Positions 36,524 to 45,616 of a stretch of DNA of 64,000 nucleotides are shown here, one piece after another. Under the pieces are notes generated by a model. It was not told where the DNA came from and searched no databases. It was given only the letters and a program-made list of their open reading frames with translations. Source of the DNA: DASZFV01 sp035549075 (GTDB lineage: Bacteria > Myxococcota_A > Polyangia > Fen-1088); contig DASZRT010000143.1 in the NCBI GenBank assembly GCA_035549075.1, positions 62,001 through 126,000 on the forward strand, given 5' to 3'. The translations under genes and the position numbers were made by a program. Numbering within the stretch: the first letter of the stretch is position 1; each line of letters starts with the position of its first letter.

Positions 36524-37714
36524 CTACGGCAACGACATCCAGAACTTCCAGAAGCCGTAGGTCGCGATGCCGGTGCTGACCTGATCGTTGTGGCCGAGGC
36601 CCGTCGTCGTGCAGAAGACCGTCGGCGCCATGCAGCCCATGTACTGCACGCATTTGATCGTGACGTTGCCGCTCGGCGCCTTGACCATCGGGCCGGGATC
36701 GAAGGTCGTCGTCACGGGCGGCGACGTGCAACCGTTCTGTTTGAGAACGTTGTCGCGGCCGCCGGGATACGAGTTGTAGGACTGCGGATCGCCGCTGTCG
36801 TGCGCGCCGAAGTACGCCGTCGCGCCCTTGCACGCCGACAGCGGCAGCGAGCCCTGCCAGTTGCCGGTCGCGTTGCCGTGCGCCTTGAAGATGCCGTTCG
36901 GCCCGCCGTCGACGCAGCCGCTCATGTACGAGATCCACGAGCCGCTGCTGAAGCCCTCGATGAAGACGCGGCTCTTGTCGACGCAGAAGCTGTCGGCGAC
37001 GTGGCCGGCCGTCTCTTCGACGTAGTTGTTCTCGGGGTCGGGGAAGGCCTCGGTCATGAAGCAGTCGCGGCCCGTGGCCGACGAGCTGTAGTCGAGGCCA
37101 ATGACGATCGCGTCGCTGCCCGACGCGTTCTGGATCGGCTGCGCGCTGTTGCCTTTGCCGCCGCAGCCGGGCGCGACGTACACGACGGGGTACGCGCGAT
37201 CGGGGTTGTAGCCTTCGGGCAGGTAGACCCAGTAGTCGCGCGCCTGCCACTTCTGCGTGACGAGCGCGCTGGCCGTGATCGTCTCCTGGTATTGAACGAA
37301 GGTCTTGAGCGCCTGCGTCGGGACCTTGCCGCAGCCCGCGCTGCGAACCGCGCCGGGAAGACCCGTGCCGCCGCCCGCGCCCGTGGAGCCACCGCTCGCC
37401 GTCGTACCGCCGGTGCCCGTCGAGCCGCCGCTCGCCGTCGTGCCGCCCGCGCCCGTATCGCCGCCGCTTCCGATCGTGCCGCCCGTTCCGGTCGTGCCGC
37501 CGCTCGCCGTCGTGCCGCCCGCGCCCGTGTCGCCGCCCGACGCGGTCGTTCCGCCGCCTCCGGTCGTGCCGCCGCTCGCGGTCGAGCCGGCATTGCCGCC
37601 GCCGCCCGTCGTGCCGCCGCCTCCGCCCTTCGAGTCGGACGACCCACACCCCACGGCCGCGGCCGACGCGACCGCCACACAAACCATCCAGCGCGAGAGC
37701 GAAGCGATTTTCAT
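36524..37714 (-). CDS. PHB depolymerase/feruloyl-esterase-like lipoprotein (array copy 4)
   Basis: 396 residues from ATG 37714 with AAAGGCGG upstream; it is the first gene of the leftward run. Lipobox is AAAVGC (Cys 23), then a ~100-residue linker with a regular GGTTASGGDTGAGG period. The domain begins RSAGCGKVPTQ and has ARDYWVYLPEGYNPDRAYPVVYV, PGCGGKG, the nucleophile VFIEGFSSGSWIS, and the His in TTGLGHNDQ. It is closer to copy 1 at the His motif than copies 2 and 3 are. The promoter should lie in 37715-37980, shared with the giant Cys-rich gene. Confidence 0.86.
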   Translation of the reverse strand: MKIASLSRWMVCVAVASAAAVGCGSSDSKGGGGGTTGGGGNAGSTASGGTTGGGGTTASGGDTGAGGTTASGGTTGTGGTIGSGGDTGAGGTTASGGSTGTGGTTASGGSTGAGGGTGLPGAVRSAGCGKVPTQALKTFVQYQETITASALVTQKWQARDYWVYLPEGYNPDRAYPVVYVAPGCGGKGNSAQPIQNASGSDAIVIGLDYSSSATGRDCFMTEAFPDPENNYVEETAGHVADSFCVDKSRVFIEGFSSGSWISYMSGCVDGGPNGIFKAHGNATGNWQGSLPLSACKGATAYFGAHDSGDPQSYNSYPGGRDNVLKQNGCTSPPVTTTFDPGPMVKAPSGNVTIKCVQYMGCMAPTVFCTTTGLGHNDQVSTGIATYGFWKFWMSLP

Positions 37715-37980
37715 GACCGCCTTTTACCATCGGCCGCCGTCTGGCCCTGTGCGGCCGGTGCGCAAAGCCTGCACGCGCGCCCTTGTCCTGAGTCCAGGCG
37801 AGGCGCAGCGTGTCTAAGTCGTCGTCCCGGTCACGAGCGAGACGACCCGGAACCCAAATTTCTGGAGACACGTTAAATCGGCAATTGAAACGACGATCGA
37901 TCGCGAAGAAAATGTCTGCGCCGAAGCTCCGAACCGGCTACGGCTTCGCTGCACGCTTTTCGTCTCAGGGGGGATTCATC
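37715..37980. promoter_or_regulatory. Divergent intergenic region, relatively AT-rich in the middle
   Basis: The 266 bases separate esterase copy 4 from the giant Cys-rich gene. A less GC-rich patch (about 37855-37915) holds candidate promoter-like bases such as TTGAAA near 37884, but no convincing -35/-10 pair. An in-frame ATG at 37912 makes the exact left edge of the next gene uncertain. No RNA gene or repeat was seen. Confidence 0.4.
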
Positions 37981-40900
37981 TTGCTGACCGCGCATCGCTT
38001 AAAGTTCGCTCCGCAATCCGTTTGTTTCGCGATCTTGTTTGTGTTGGGGGGCGCGCTCGGTTGCGCCGGGACTCACCCGGGCACCGGCAACACCGGCGGC
38101 TCGTCGGGAAACGCCGGTGAGACCGGCGAAGGCGGCGACACGGGCGCCGGCGGCAACGGCGGCTCGGGCGGCGAGACGAACAACAACCCGTTCGGCGATG
38201 GCTCGTCGAACACGGGCGGCGATACGGGCACGGGCGGCACGACGGCCACGGGCGGCACCGACGGCGGCGGCTCGGACGTCCCGACGGGCCCCGTGTGCGG
38301 CAACGGCATCAAGGAAACCGGCGAGGAGTGCGACGACGGCGACACGGCGCCCGGCGACGGCTGCGACGGCACCTGCCACATCGAACCGAACTACACGTGT
38401 CCGACGGCCGGCGAGGCGTGCGTTTCGACGATCGTCTGCGGCAACGGCACCGTCGAGGGCAACGAGCAGTGCGACGACGGCAACACGACGGGCGGCGACG
38501 GCTGCACGCCGAGCTGCACGATCCAGACGGGCTACACCTGTCCTGCGAAGGGCGGCGCGTGCACGATCATTCCGCCTCCGCCGTGCGGCAACGGCACCGT
38601 CGAGACGGGCGAGAAGTGCGACGACGGCAACACGACGCCGGGCGACGGTTGCTCGGCGACGTGCACGATCGAGAACGGCTACACGTGTCCCGCGACGGGC
38701 GGCAAGTGCTCGAAGACGCCGTACTGCGGTGACGGCATCGTCAACACGACGCTCGGCGAGCAGTGCGACGACGGCAACACGACGCCGGGCGACGGCTGCA
38801 CGGGCGTGTGCAAGCTCGAGCCGTTCTACAAGTGCCCGACGGCAGGCAAGCCGTGTGTCACGACGATCGTCTGCGGCGATCTGCTCGTGACGGGCGACGA
38901 GGCCTGCGACGACGGCAACACGAAGGCGGGCGACGGTTGCTCGGCCGACTGCAAGCAGGTCGAGGGCGGCTACACGTGCCCGACGGCGAACGGCACGGGC
39001 GGCGCGTGCCAGCCCGTCGCGATGCCCAAGTGCGGCGACGGCGCGCTCGGCTTCGGCGAGTACTGCGACGACGGCAACACGGCGTCGGGCGACGGCTGCT
39101 CGTCGACGTGCACCGTCGAGACCGGCTACACCTGCCCCACGGCCGGCCAGAAGTGCACGCTCGTCACCTACTGCGGCGACGGCGTGCTCACGGTCGCCGA
39201 TGGCGAGCAGTGCGACGACGGCAACGCCGTGGGCGGCGACGGCTGCTCGGCGACGTGCGTGATCGAAGCGAACTACGCCTGCCCCACGCCGGGACAGAAG
39301 TGCGTCAGCACCGTCGTGTGCGGCGACGGCAAGGTCACGGGCACCGAACAGTGCGACGACGGCAACCTCGTCAACGGCGACGGCTGCACGCTGGGCTGCG
39401 AGCTCGAGTGCGGCTGGACGTGCCCCGCGGGCGGCCGCTGCCGCGCCACGAAGTGCGGCGACGGCCTCGTCGCCGGCGCCGAGCAGTGCGACGACGGCAA
39501 CAACGTCGCCGGCGACGGGTGCAGCCCCACGTGCACGCTCGAGAGCCAGCCCGTCACGAAGGCCGAGGGCTGGACGTGCAGCTCGCCCACGGCGGCGGGC
39601 ACGACCTGCATCGGCCCCACGACGTGCAAGACGACGACGTGCGGAAACAAGATCGTCGAAGGCAGCGAGCAGTGCGACGACATGAACCACGACATGGGCG
39701 ACGGCTGCACGCCGTTCTGCCGCCTCGAGCCGGCCTGCCCCGCGGGCGGCGGCGCGTGCGGCGGCGTGTGCGGCGACGGCTTGTTGCTGCCGTCCGAGCA
39801 GGCGGACCCGACGAACTGCGACGACGGCAACACCGTCGACGGTGACGGCTGCTCGAAGAACTGCAAGGTCGAGCCCGGCTACCAGTGCCAGAACCTCCCG
39901 ATCAAGCCGAACCCGCTCATCCTCCCGATCGTCTTCCACGACTTCAAGGGATGGAACGAGGTCGGCGGTCACCCCGACTTCGAGTGCTCGATGGGCGCGG
40001 GCGAGCCCGGCATCGCCATGGGCATGCTGAGCACGACGAACGGCGGTGTCCCCGTGCACGTCAACATGTGCGAGCCGCAGACGGCGAACCTGTGCACGAC
40101 GACGCAGCACACGTGCAACCCCGGCACGACGGTCAACACGACCTACGACGACACGATCGACTGGTACGGCATGTGGTACACGGACAACGCGACGTACAAC
40201 ATCCCGATCGTCCAGACGCTCACGCTGGGCGCGCAGGTCAACGGCGCGAACTCGCCCGCGCCGCCGGCCGCGACGGCCTGCAACACGGGCACGAACCCCG
40301 ACTGCACGAGCTTCCAGTTCAAGCAGAACGGCTGGTACCCGATCGACGGCATGGGTTGGGGCAATGGGCCCAACAACCACAACTTCGGCTTCACGTCGGA
40401 GACGCGCTACTGGTTCGAGTACGAGGGCTCGGCGACGCTCACCTTCAACGGCGACGACGACGTCTGGGTCTTCATCAACAAGAAGCTCGCCATGGATCTG
40501 GGCGGCCTGCACCAGGGCTCGCTCACGAGCATGACGCTCGACCCGACGGACGGGAAAGCCTACGTCTGCGACTTCATCGCGCCTGGCACGACGCAAGCGG
40601 CGCTCAACGGCTGCAGCTCCGTCAACAACACGGGCGGCGGCCACGTCGTCGACCTCGGCCTCACGATCGGCGGCGTCTATGAGATCGTCGTGTTCCAGGC
40701 CGAGCGCCACACGAGCGCGTCGAACTACCAGCTGACGTTGTCGAAGTTCTCGGGCGTGCGCAGCTCGTGCGGGCCCGTGTGCGGCGACATGATCGTCACG
40801 TCGGGCGAGGCGTGCGACCTGGGCAAGGCCAACAACACGGGCGCCTACGGCGGCTGCAACGCCGACTGCACGCTGGCCCCCGGCTGCGGCGACGCCAAGG

Positions 40901-42039
40901 TCAACGGCGGCGAGCAGTGCGACGACGGCGTCAACATGAGCCAGTACGGCGGCACCACGAAGCAGTGCGCGGCCGGCTGCGTGTGGGCGCCCTACTGCGG
41001 CGACGCCAAGATCGACGGCGGCCACGGCGAGACGTGCGACGACGGCACGGCCAACAACACGGGCGCCTACGGCAAGTGCGGCACGAACTGCCAGCTGGGC
41101 CCGCGCTGCGGCGACAACGTCGTCAACGGCCCCGAGGGCTGCGACGACGGCATCCACAACGGCGACTCGTCGAGCAAGTGCGGCGCCGACTGCCAGCCCA
41201 AGTGCGGCAACGGCACGCTCGACGCCGGCGAGCAGTGCGACAACGGCAAGGCCAACAACACGGGCGGCTACGGCAAGTGCAACGCCGACTGCACGCTCGC
41301 GGCCCGCTGCGGCGACGGCATCAAGAACGGCGCCGAGGCGTGCGACGACGGCAAGAACGACGGCTCGTACGGCACGTGCGCACCGGGCTGCGTGCTCGGC
41401 CCGCGCTGCGGCGACGGCACGGTGCAGACGGGCGCGGGCGAGCTCTGCGACGCCGGCGCCAACAACCAGCCGGCGGCGACGGCCTACGGCAAGAACGTCT
41501 GCACGACGCGCTGCCTGCCTGCCCCGTACTGCGGCGACAAGTCGGTCGACTCGGGCGAAGGCTGCGACGACGGCGTCAACAGCGGCCAGCCCGGCTCGTG
41601 CACGACCGACTGCAAGTCGTACGTGCCGCTCGCGTCGTGCGGCGACGCCATCACGCAGGCGCCCGAGCAGTGCGACGACGGCACGGCCAAGAACGGCACG
41701 ACCGGCGACAAGTGCGACATCCACTGCCGCTTCGCCTGCGGCGACGGCGTCAAGGACACGGGCGAGGCGTGCGACAACGGCGTCAACGACGGCTCGTACG
41801 GCACGTGCAACATCGACTGCACGCTCGCGCCCCACTGCGGCGACGGCACCGTCAACGGCCCCGAGAAGTGCGACAACGGCGCCAACAACTCCGACACCGC
41901 CTACGGCCCCGGCAGCTGCACGAAGAGCTGCACCGTCGGTCCCTACTGCGGCGACGGCCGCATCCAGACCGCGAACGGCGAAGAGTGCGACGGCGGCCAA
42001 GGCTGCTCGAACACCTGCAAGCGCAAGATCATCATGTAA
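37981..42039 (+). CDS. Giant Cys-rich repeat lipoprotein with fibro-slime (PA14-like) domain
   Basis: 1,352 residues from TTG 37981, chosen because AGGGGGGA lies seven bases upstream and it gives a normal lipoprotein signal (FVLGGALGC). ATG 37912 is the alternative. A ~75-residue Gly-rich linker is followed by 11 units of the DUF4215/myxobacterial disulfide repeat (CGNGxxExGEECDDGN...GDGCS..C). A fibro-slime domain of ~290 residues comes next (FHDFKGWNE ... FNGDDDVWVFINKKLAMDLGG ... VFQAERHTSASNYQL). Then come 12 shorter repeats (CGDGxxNGxExCDDG). The last is CGDGRIQTANGEECDGGQ. The repeats probably form a long disulfide-locked rod carrying a carbohydrate- or matrix-binding head in the middle. 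Surface adhesion or slime attachment is inferred. Confidence 0.88.
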   Translation: MLTAHRLKFAPQSVCFAILFVLGGALGCAGTHPGTGNTGGSSGNAGETGEGGDTGAGGNGGSGGETNNNPFGDGSSNTGGDTGTGGTTATGGTDGGGSDVPTGPVCGNGIKETGEECDDGDTAPGDGCDGTCHIEPNYTCPTAGEACVSTIVCGNGTVEGNEQCDDGNTTGGDGCTPSCTIQTGYTCPAKGGACTIIPPPPCGNGTVETGEKCDDGNTTPGDGCSATCTIENGYTCPATGGKCSKTPYCGDGIVNTTLGEQCDDGNTTPGDGCTGVCKLEPFYKCPTAGKPCVTTIVCGDLLVTGDEACDDGNTKAGDGCSADCKQVEGGYTCPTANGTGGACQPVAMPKCGDGALGFGEYCDDGNTASGDGCSSTCTVETGYTCPTAGQKCTLVTYCGDGVLTVADGEQCDDGNAVGGDGCSATCVIEANYACPTPGQKCVSTVVCGDGKVTGTEQCDDGNLVNGDGCTLGCELECGWTCPAGGRCRATKCGDGLVAGAEQCDDGNNVAGDGCSPTCTLESQPVTKAEGWTCSSPTAAGTTCIGPTTCKTTTCGNKIVEGSEQCDDMNHDMGDGCTPFCRLEPACPAGGGACGGVCGDGLLLPSEQADPTNCDDGNTVDGDGCSKNCKVEPGYQCQNLPIKPNPLILPIVFHDFKGWNEVGGHPDFECSMGAGEPGIAMGMLSTTNGGVPVHVNMCEPQTANLCTTTQHTCNPGTTVNTTYDDTIDWYGMWYTDNATYNIPIVQTLTLGAQVNGANSPAPPAATACNTGTNPDCTSFQFKQNGWYPIDGMGWGNGPNNHNFGFTSETRYWFEYEGSATLTFNGDDDVWVFINKKLAMDLGGLHQGSLTSMTLDPTDGKAYVCDFIAPGTTQAALNGCSSVNNTGGGHVVDLGLTIGGVYEIVVFQAERHTSASNYQLTLSKFSGVRSSCGPVCGDMIVTSGEACDLGKANNTGAYGGCNADCTLAPGCGDAKVNGGEQCDDGVNMSQYGGTTKQCAAGCVWAPYCGDAKIDGGHGETCDDGTANNTGAYGKCGTNCQLGPRCGDNVVNGPEGCDDGIHNGDSSSKCGADCQPKCGNGTLDAGEQCDNGKANNTGGYGKCNADCTLAARCGDGIKNGAEACDDGKNDGSYGTCAPGCVLGPRCGDGTVQTGAGELCDAGANNQPAATAYGKNVCTTRCLPAPYCGDKSVDSGEGCDDGVNSGQPGSCTTDCKSYVPLASCGDAITQAPEQCDDGTAKNGTTGDKCDIHCRFACGDGVKDTGEACDNGVNDGSYGTCNIDCTLAPHCGDGTVNGPEKCDNGANNSDTAYGPGSCTKSCTVGPYCGDGRIQTANGEECDGGQGCSNTCKRKIIM

Positions 42040-42061
42040 GAGCGCTCGCTGCGCTCGCGGT

Positions 42062-43774
42062 TTACATGCCGTGGCCGGGGGCGATCACGCTGGGCAGGAA
42101 CGCGTCGTAGTCGAAGCCGTCGTCGGTTTGGTCGGGGGTGTGGCAGCCGAGGCAGACGGTCGCGGGGACCTTGCGCGCGATCGTGTCGCGCTTCGAGACG
42201 GCGTCGACGTGGATCGAGCCGGGGCCGTGGCAGTTTTCGCAGCCGACGTTGGCGAACGTCGGCGACGTCGCGGCGACGATGTCGGTCGTGCCGCCGGCGC
42301 GCAGGTAGCCCGTGACGTGGCAGGGCACGCACTCGGGTGAGCGCGCGCGGTGCGCGTCCTCGAGCGCGGCCAGCGCGTGCGCGTGCTTCGTGCCGTTCCA
42401 CACGGCGACGGCGTTGGGGTGGCAGCGGTTGCATGCGTCGTTGCCGACGTAGTGCGCCTGCGGCGCCGTAGGCGCTTCGTCGGTCGGCTTCTCGTGCGCG
42501 GGCGGCGCGGGCACGTGCGGGTTGAGCGGTTTGACGCCGACGGGCCGGCGCAGAAAGGCGAGCCGCTCGCTCTCGTGGTTGTAGGCGCTCACGAGCAACG
42601 CGACGCCCGGCTGATCGGGCACCGACGTGTCGAGCGGGATGATGCGGTTCTCGAACCAATTGCCCGTGACGTGCGGGGGCATCGCCTCCATCGCCGCCGT
42701 CTCGCGCGTGATCGCCTTGCGCAGCTCGACGAGGCGCTGCGCGTAGTAGTCGTGCAGCTTCGGCGCCGTCGTCGTCGGCAAGCGCTTCTCGTAGTCGGCG
42801 ACCTGCTCTCGGTGGTCCGCGAGGATCGTGCGCAGCTGCGCGCGCGCGCCGCGCGACACGAACGCCGCACCGCCGTCGACGACGTGCAAGTCGAGGCGCC
42901 CCTCGTACCTCCCCATGGCCATCGCCTCGAGCATGCGCGGGCCGTTGGGCGCGTCGCCCACGAGCTCGGGATCTTCCAAGTTCCTCGCGCTGTGGCCCAG
43001 CACCGCCCAGTCGACGCCGGGCGTGGCCGCGAGCAAGCGGCGGCTCTCCTCGACGGGGCCGACGTGCACGAGCGCGACGACGATCCGCGCGCCACGCGCG
43101 CGCAGCGACGCCACCTCGTCGCGCGCGGCCGCCGCGGGATCGCGCGCGACGAAGCCCCACGCGCGCATCTTCGAACCGTCCGCCGACGCCGTCACGCCGA
43201 ACACGCCGACCTTCACGCCCGCGACGTCGAGCAGCCGATCGGCCGCCCACGGCGCGCGCCCGCGAACGTCGACGAGGTTCGCCGACACGACGGGCACCTT
43301 CGCGTCGGCCAGCACCTTCCGGAGCCGCGGCAACCCGAGCGCCAGATCGCGCTCGCCGGGCGTGAACGCCTCGACGCCGAGGCGCGCGTACGCCGCCGCG
43401 AGCAAGCGCGCGCGCCGATCGATCTCGCTCGCCGCCGGCGCGCGCCAGCCCTTGGGCGTGTCGTCCGCCGGCAAGAACAGGTCGCCCGCGTCGACGACGA
43501 GCACGCCGTCCGCCTCGGCGCGCGCCCTGTCGATCTCCGCCGCGCGCCGCGCGAGCCCCCCGAGCGGCCGCACCGGACACCCGCACCGCTCGTACTCCGC
43601 CTGATCGTTCGACGAATACGCGATCGCGAGAAACCTCCCCCGCGGCGGCGCCGGCTCAGCGTCGACCGCCGCATCGACGAGCGCAACGGCCGCATCGTGT
43701 GCCACCGGCGAAGGCGATCGACAGCCCGCCATCATCACGACGGCGATCGTCCACCGCAGCCTCGGAGCGAGCAT
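42062..43774 (-). CDS. Metallophosphatase-like lipoprotein with four CXXCH heme motifs
   Basis: 570 residues from ATG 43774. Lipobox is VMMAGC. The N-terminal ~300 residues resemble the 5'-nucleotidase/metallophosphatase fold: SSNDQAEYERCGCPVRPLGGLARRA, VVDAGDLFL, VVSANLVD, VFGVTASADGS and VLGHSARN. The CGC...GGL motif marks the cytochrome-linked branch of this family. The usual metal-ligand GNHE position reads PGERD here, so phosphatase activity is doubtful. The C-terminal part carries CNRCH, CVPCH, CENCH and CLGCH, i.e. four probable c-hemes. Downstream of the porin-like gene on the same strand, so the two may form a membrane redox or transport unit (inference). Confidence 0.85.
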   Translation of the reverse strand: MLAPRLRWTIAVVMMAGCRSPSPVAHDAAVALVDAAVDAEPAPPRGRFLAIAYSSNDQAEYERCGCPVRPLGGLARRAAEIDRARAEADGVLVVDAGDLFLPADDTPKGWRAPAASEIDRRARLLAAAYARLGVEAFTPGERDLALGLPRLRKVLADAKVPVVSANLVDVRGRAPWAADRLLDVAGVKVGVFGVTASADGSKMRAWGFVARDPAAAARDEVASLRARGARIVVALVHVGPVEESRRLLAATPGVDWAVLGHSARNLEDPELVGDAPNGPRMLEAMAMGRYEGRLDLHVVDGGAAFVSRGARAQLRTILADHREQVADYEKRLPTTTAPKLHDYYAQRLVELRKAITRETAAMEAMPPHVTGNWFENRIIPLDTSVPDQPGVALLVSAYNHESERLAFLRRPVGVKPLNPHVPAPPAHEKPTDEAPTAPQAHYVGNDACNRCHPNAVAVWNGTKHAHALAALEDAHRARSPECVPCHVTGYLRAGGTTDIVAATSPTFANVGCENCHGPGSIHVDAVSKRDTIARKVPATVCLGCHTPDQTDDGFDYDAFLPSVIAPGHGM

Positions 43775-43799
43775 CGCGAGCGAGTCTAAGCCATCGGGA

Positions 43800-43874
43800 G
43801 GCGCGGCTTAGCCGCGCCGGCGCGAACCCTGGATCCGAGGGGGGCCCGTGGGGGGCCTTCTTAGGCCCCCCACG
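43800..43874. repeat. Two adjacent GC-rich hairpins between the porin-like and multiheme genes
   Basis: The first hairpin pairs 43800-43807 with 43811-43818 around TTA. The second is a perfect 12-base stem, 43847-43858 with 43863-43874, around TCTT. The second starts two bases after the porin-like stop and could end that transcript, although no T-tract follows. The pair may be an intergenic palindromic repeat, since a related CGCGGC-x-GCCGCG/G-run pattern occurs at 49461-49565. Confidence 0.55.
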
Positions 43875-43875
43875 C

Positions 43876-45591
43876 TCAAAAGAACATATGCGCGCCGAAC
43901 GCCGTTCGGTAGTTCTGAACCTTGACGCCGTCGCCGAGCGTTTGATCGATGCGGTTGAACGACACGCCCATCTGGATCTGGTCCGTGATCGCGACGAAGA
44001 GCGAGCCGTCGTAGTAGTACGCGTGGTCGTAGACGCCGCCGCGCCCGGCGAGCGGCGTGATCTCGACGATGTTGGTCGACTTCGCCTGGGCGTGGACGCC
44101 CGAGATCCACACGCGGCCGTTCATGATCGGCAGGTAGTACTGGAAGCCCGCGACGAGGCCCTGCCAGTTGCACGTACGCAGGCGGTTGTCGCCGTCGAAC
44201 GTCACGATGCCGCTGTCGATGTTGGGCGTGTAGACGGGCGGCGCGTTCGCGGCCGAGTCACGGCCCGTCGGGTTCGGCAGCGCCGGGAAGAGCAGGCCAC
44301 CCGTGAGGTCGCCGTTGTACATGTCGCTGATGCCCGTGCCGATCGAGAACTCGCCCGTCACCGACAGCGAGTTGCCGCGCTTCTTGTTGTTCTTCGCTGG
44401 AATGATGGGGAGGAACAGGTTCGCGACGACGCCGTAGCCATCCGCCGGCACGGTGTCGCCCGGCTGCTCGAGGAACTGCGCGACCTCGAAGTGACGGTAG
44501 ATGCCCGAGACGCCGATACCCGCGGCGCCGATGCCCGGCTGGCCGTAGGCCTGCTGGCGCGCGCCCGTCCAGCCGTTGAACGCGAGGCGCAGACCGGCCT
44601 CGAGGTCGGGGTACCCGCCGGCCTTCTGCACGGGGCGGAGCGCCGCGCCCGCGATCTCGAGCTCGACGCCGCCGCCGCTGTTGAGGATCTTCGAAAGGCG
44701 GATCTGCGGCTGGCGGTGATAGACCTCGCCCGTGATGCCGATGAAGGCGAGCGTGCTCGGGTAGAAGCCCTTGCCGCCCCAGCCGAACAGGTCGTGGTAC
44801 TGGCCGGCGATGATGTCGACGACGGGCGTCTCGACCTTCATGTAGTAGTGCCGCATGCGGAAGCCGGCGTTCGTGACGGTGTTCGCCTCGGTGTACTCGA
44901 TGGGCGGCGTGTTGTTGAAGTCGGTCTCGATGTTGACCGACGACTTCACCTCGCCGATCTGCGGCGCCGCGAGACGGAAGCCGAGGCGCGAGTCACGCGA
45001 CGAGGCCTGCGCCTGCAGGCGGTTGCCGCGGATCGTGCCGCGGCGCTGGATGATCGTGTTGCCGGTCTGCGCGCCGAAGCTCTGCGTCGAGTCCTGCATG
45101 ACGTTGAGCGCGGCGTAGCCGTACAACGTCACGTCCCAGCCCGAGGCGTGCCACGTGATGCCCTCGGGCGAGTCGGCGTTGCCGTTCGACTTCTGGATGC
45201 CCTCGGGCGGCGCGCCCGCCTCGACGACGACCTCGCCCTTCTTCTTGTGCGTGGGCGGCGGCGGCGCGGCCTCGACGGGCGGCGGGACCTCGGGAGGCGC
45301 GGCCGGCGGCGCGGCCTCGGCGCGCGACGACTCGACCTCGGTCGACTTCGTCGTCGTCTCGGCGGCGGGCTTGTCCGCTTTCTCGGCGGGCTTGTCCCAA
45401 GGCTTGTCTTCGGCGGGCGCCGGCGTGCTGGACGTCCCCGACGAGCCTGACGAGCCCGACGACGACTCGCCCCACGCGGCGCTGTCGTCGACGGGCGGCT
45501 TGGGCTTGCGCTTCGCGAGCGCTTGGTTGCCGCCGCCGGCGACGAGCGCGGCGGTGGCGAGGAAGATCCCGAGGGTGCGCTGGCTGATCAT
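43876..45591 (-). CDS. Outer-membrane beta-barrel, porin-like
   Basis: 571 residues from ATG 45591. The signal peptide ends QALA-KRKP. Residues ~28-140 are a low-complexity, charged, Pro/Ala/Glu/Lys periplasmic segment (THKKKGEVVVEAGAPPEG). The remaining ~430 residues contain many amphipathic strands (DVTLYGYAALNVMQDS, FRMRHYYMKVETPVVDIIAGQYHDLFGW, LSVTGEFSIGTGI). The protein ends with Phe (AFGAHMFF), the outer-membrane barrel signature. The layout resembles DcaP-type or general porins; substrate unknown. A Cys-rich lipoprotein is 25 bases upstream and the multiheme lipoprotein ~100 bases downstream. Confidence 0.85.
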   Translation of the reverse strand: MISQRTLGIFLATAALVAGGGNQALAKRKPKPPVDDSAAWGESSSGSSGSSGTSSTPAPAEDKPWDKPAEKADKPAAETTTKSTEVESSRAEAAPPAAPPEVPPPVEAAPPPPTHKKKGEVVVEAGAPPEGIQKSNGNADSPEGITWHASGWDVTLYGYAALNVMQDSTQSFGAQTGNTIIQRRGTIRGNRLQAQASSRDSRLGFRLAAPQIGEVKSSVNIETDFNNTPPIEYTEANTVTNAGFRMRHYYMKVETPVVDIIAGQYHDLFGWGGKGFYPSTLAFIGITGEVYHRQPQIRLSKILNSGGGVELEIAGAALRPVQKAGGYPDLEAGLRLAFNGWTGARQQAYGQPGIGAAGIGVSGIYRHFEVAQFLEQPGDTVPADGYGVVANLFLPIIPAKNNKKRGNSLSVTGEFSIGTGISDMYNGDLTGGLLFPALPNPTGRDSAANAPPVYTPNIDSGIVTFDGDNRLRTCNWQGLVAGFQYYLPIMNGRVWISGVHAQAKSTNIVEITPLAGRGGVYDHAYYYDGSLFVAITDQIQMGVSFNRIDQTLGDGVKVQNYRTAFGAHMFF

Positions 45592-45616
45592 GTTTTCGCG
45601 TTCTCCGTCGGCTCGG

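Noticed and set aside
37999..42000. Very long open frame (about 1,330 codons) antisense to the giant Cys-rich gene
   Set aside because: It mirrors the GC-rich codon structure of the real gene, is Ala/Val/Arg-dominated, and has no signal, motif or ribosome site. The sense frame has clear domains.
38290..42020. Regularly spaced repeats resembling a CRISPR array
   Set aside because: The period is a protein repeat (CGDG...CDDG) inside one long frame; units vary in length and sequence, with no identical repeats or unique spacers and no cas genes.
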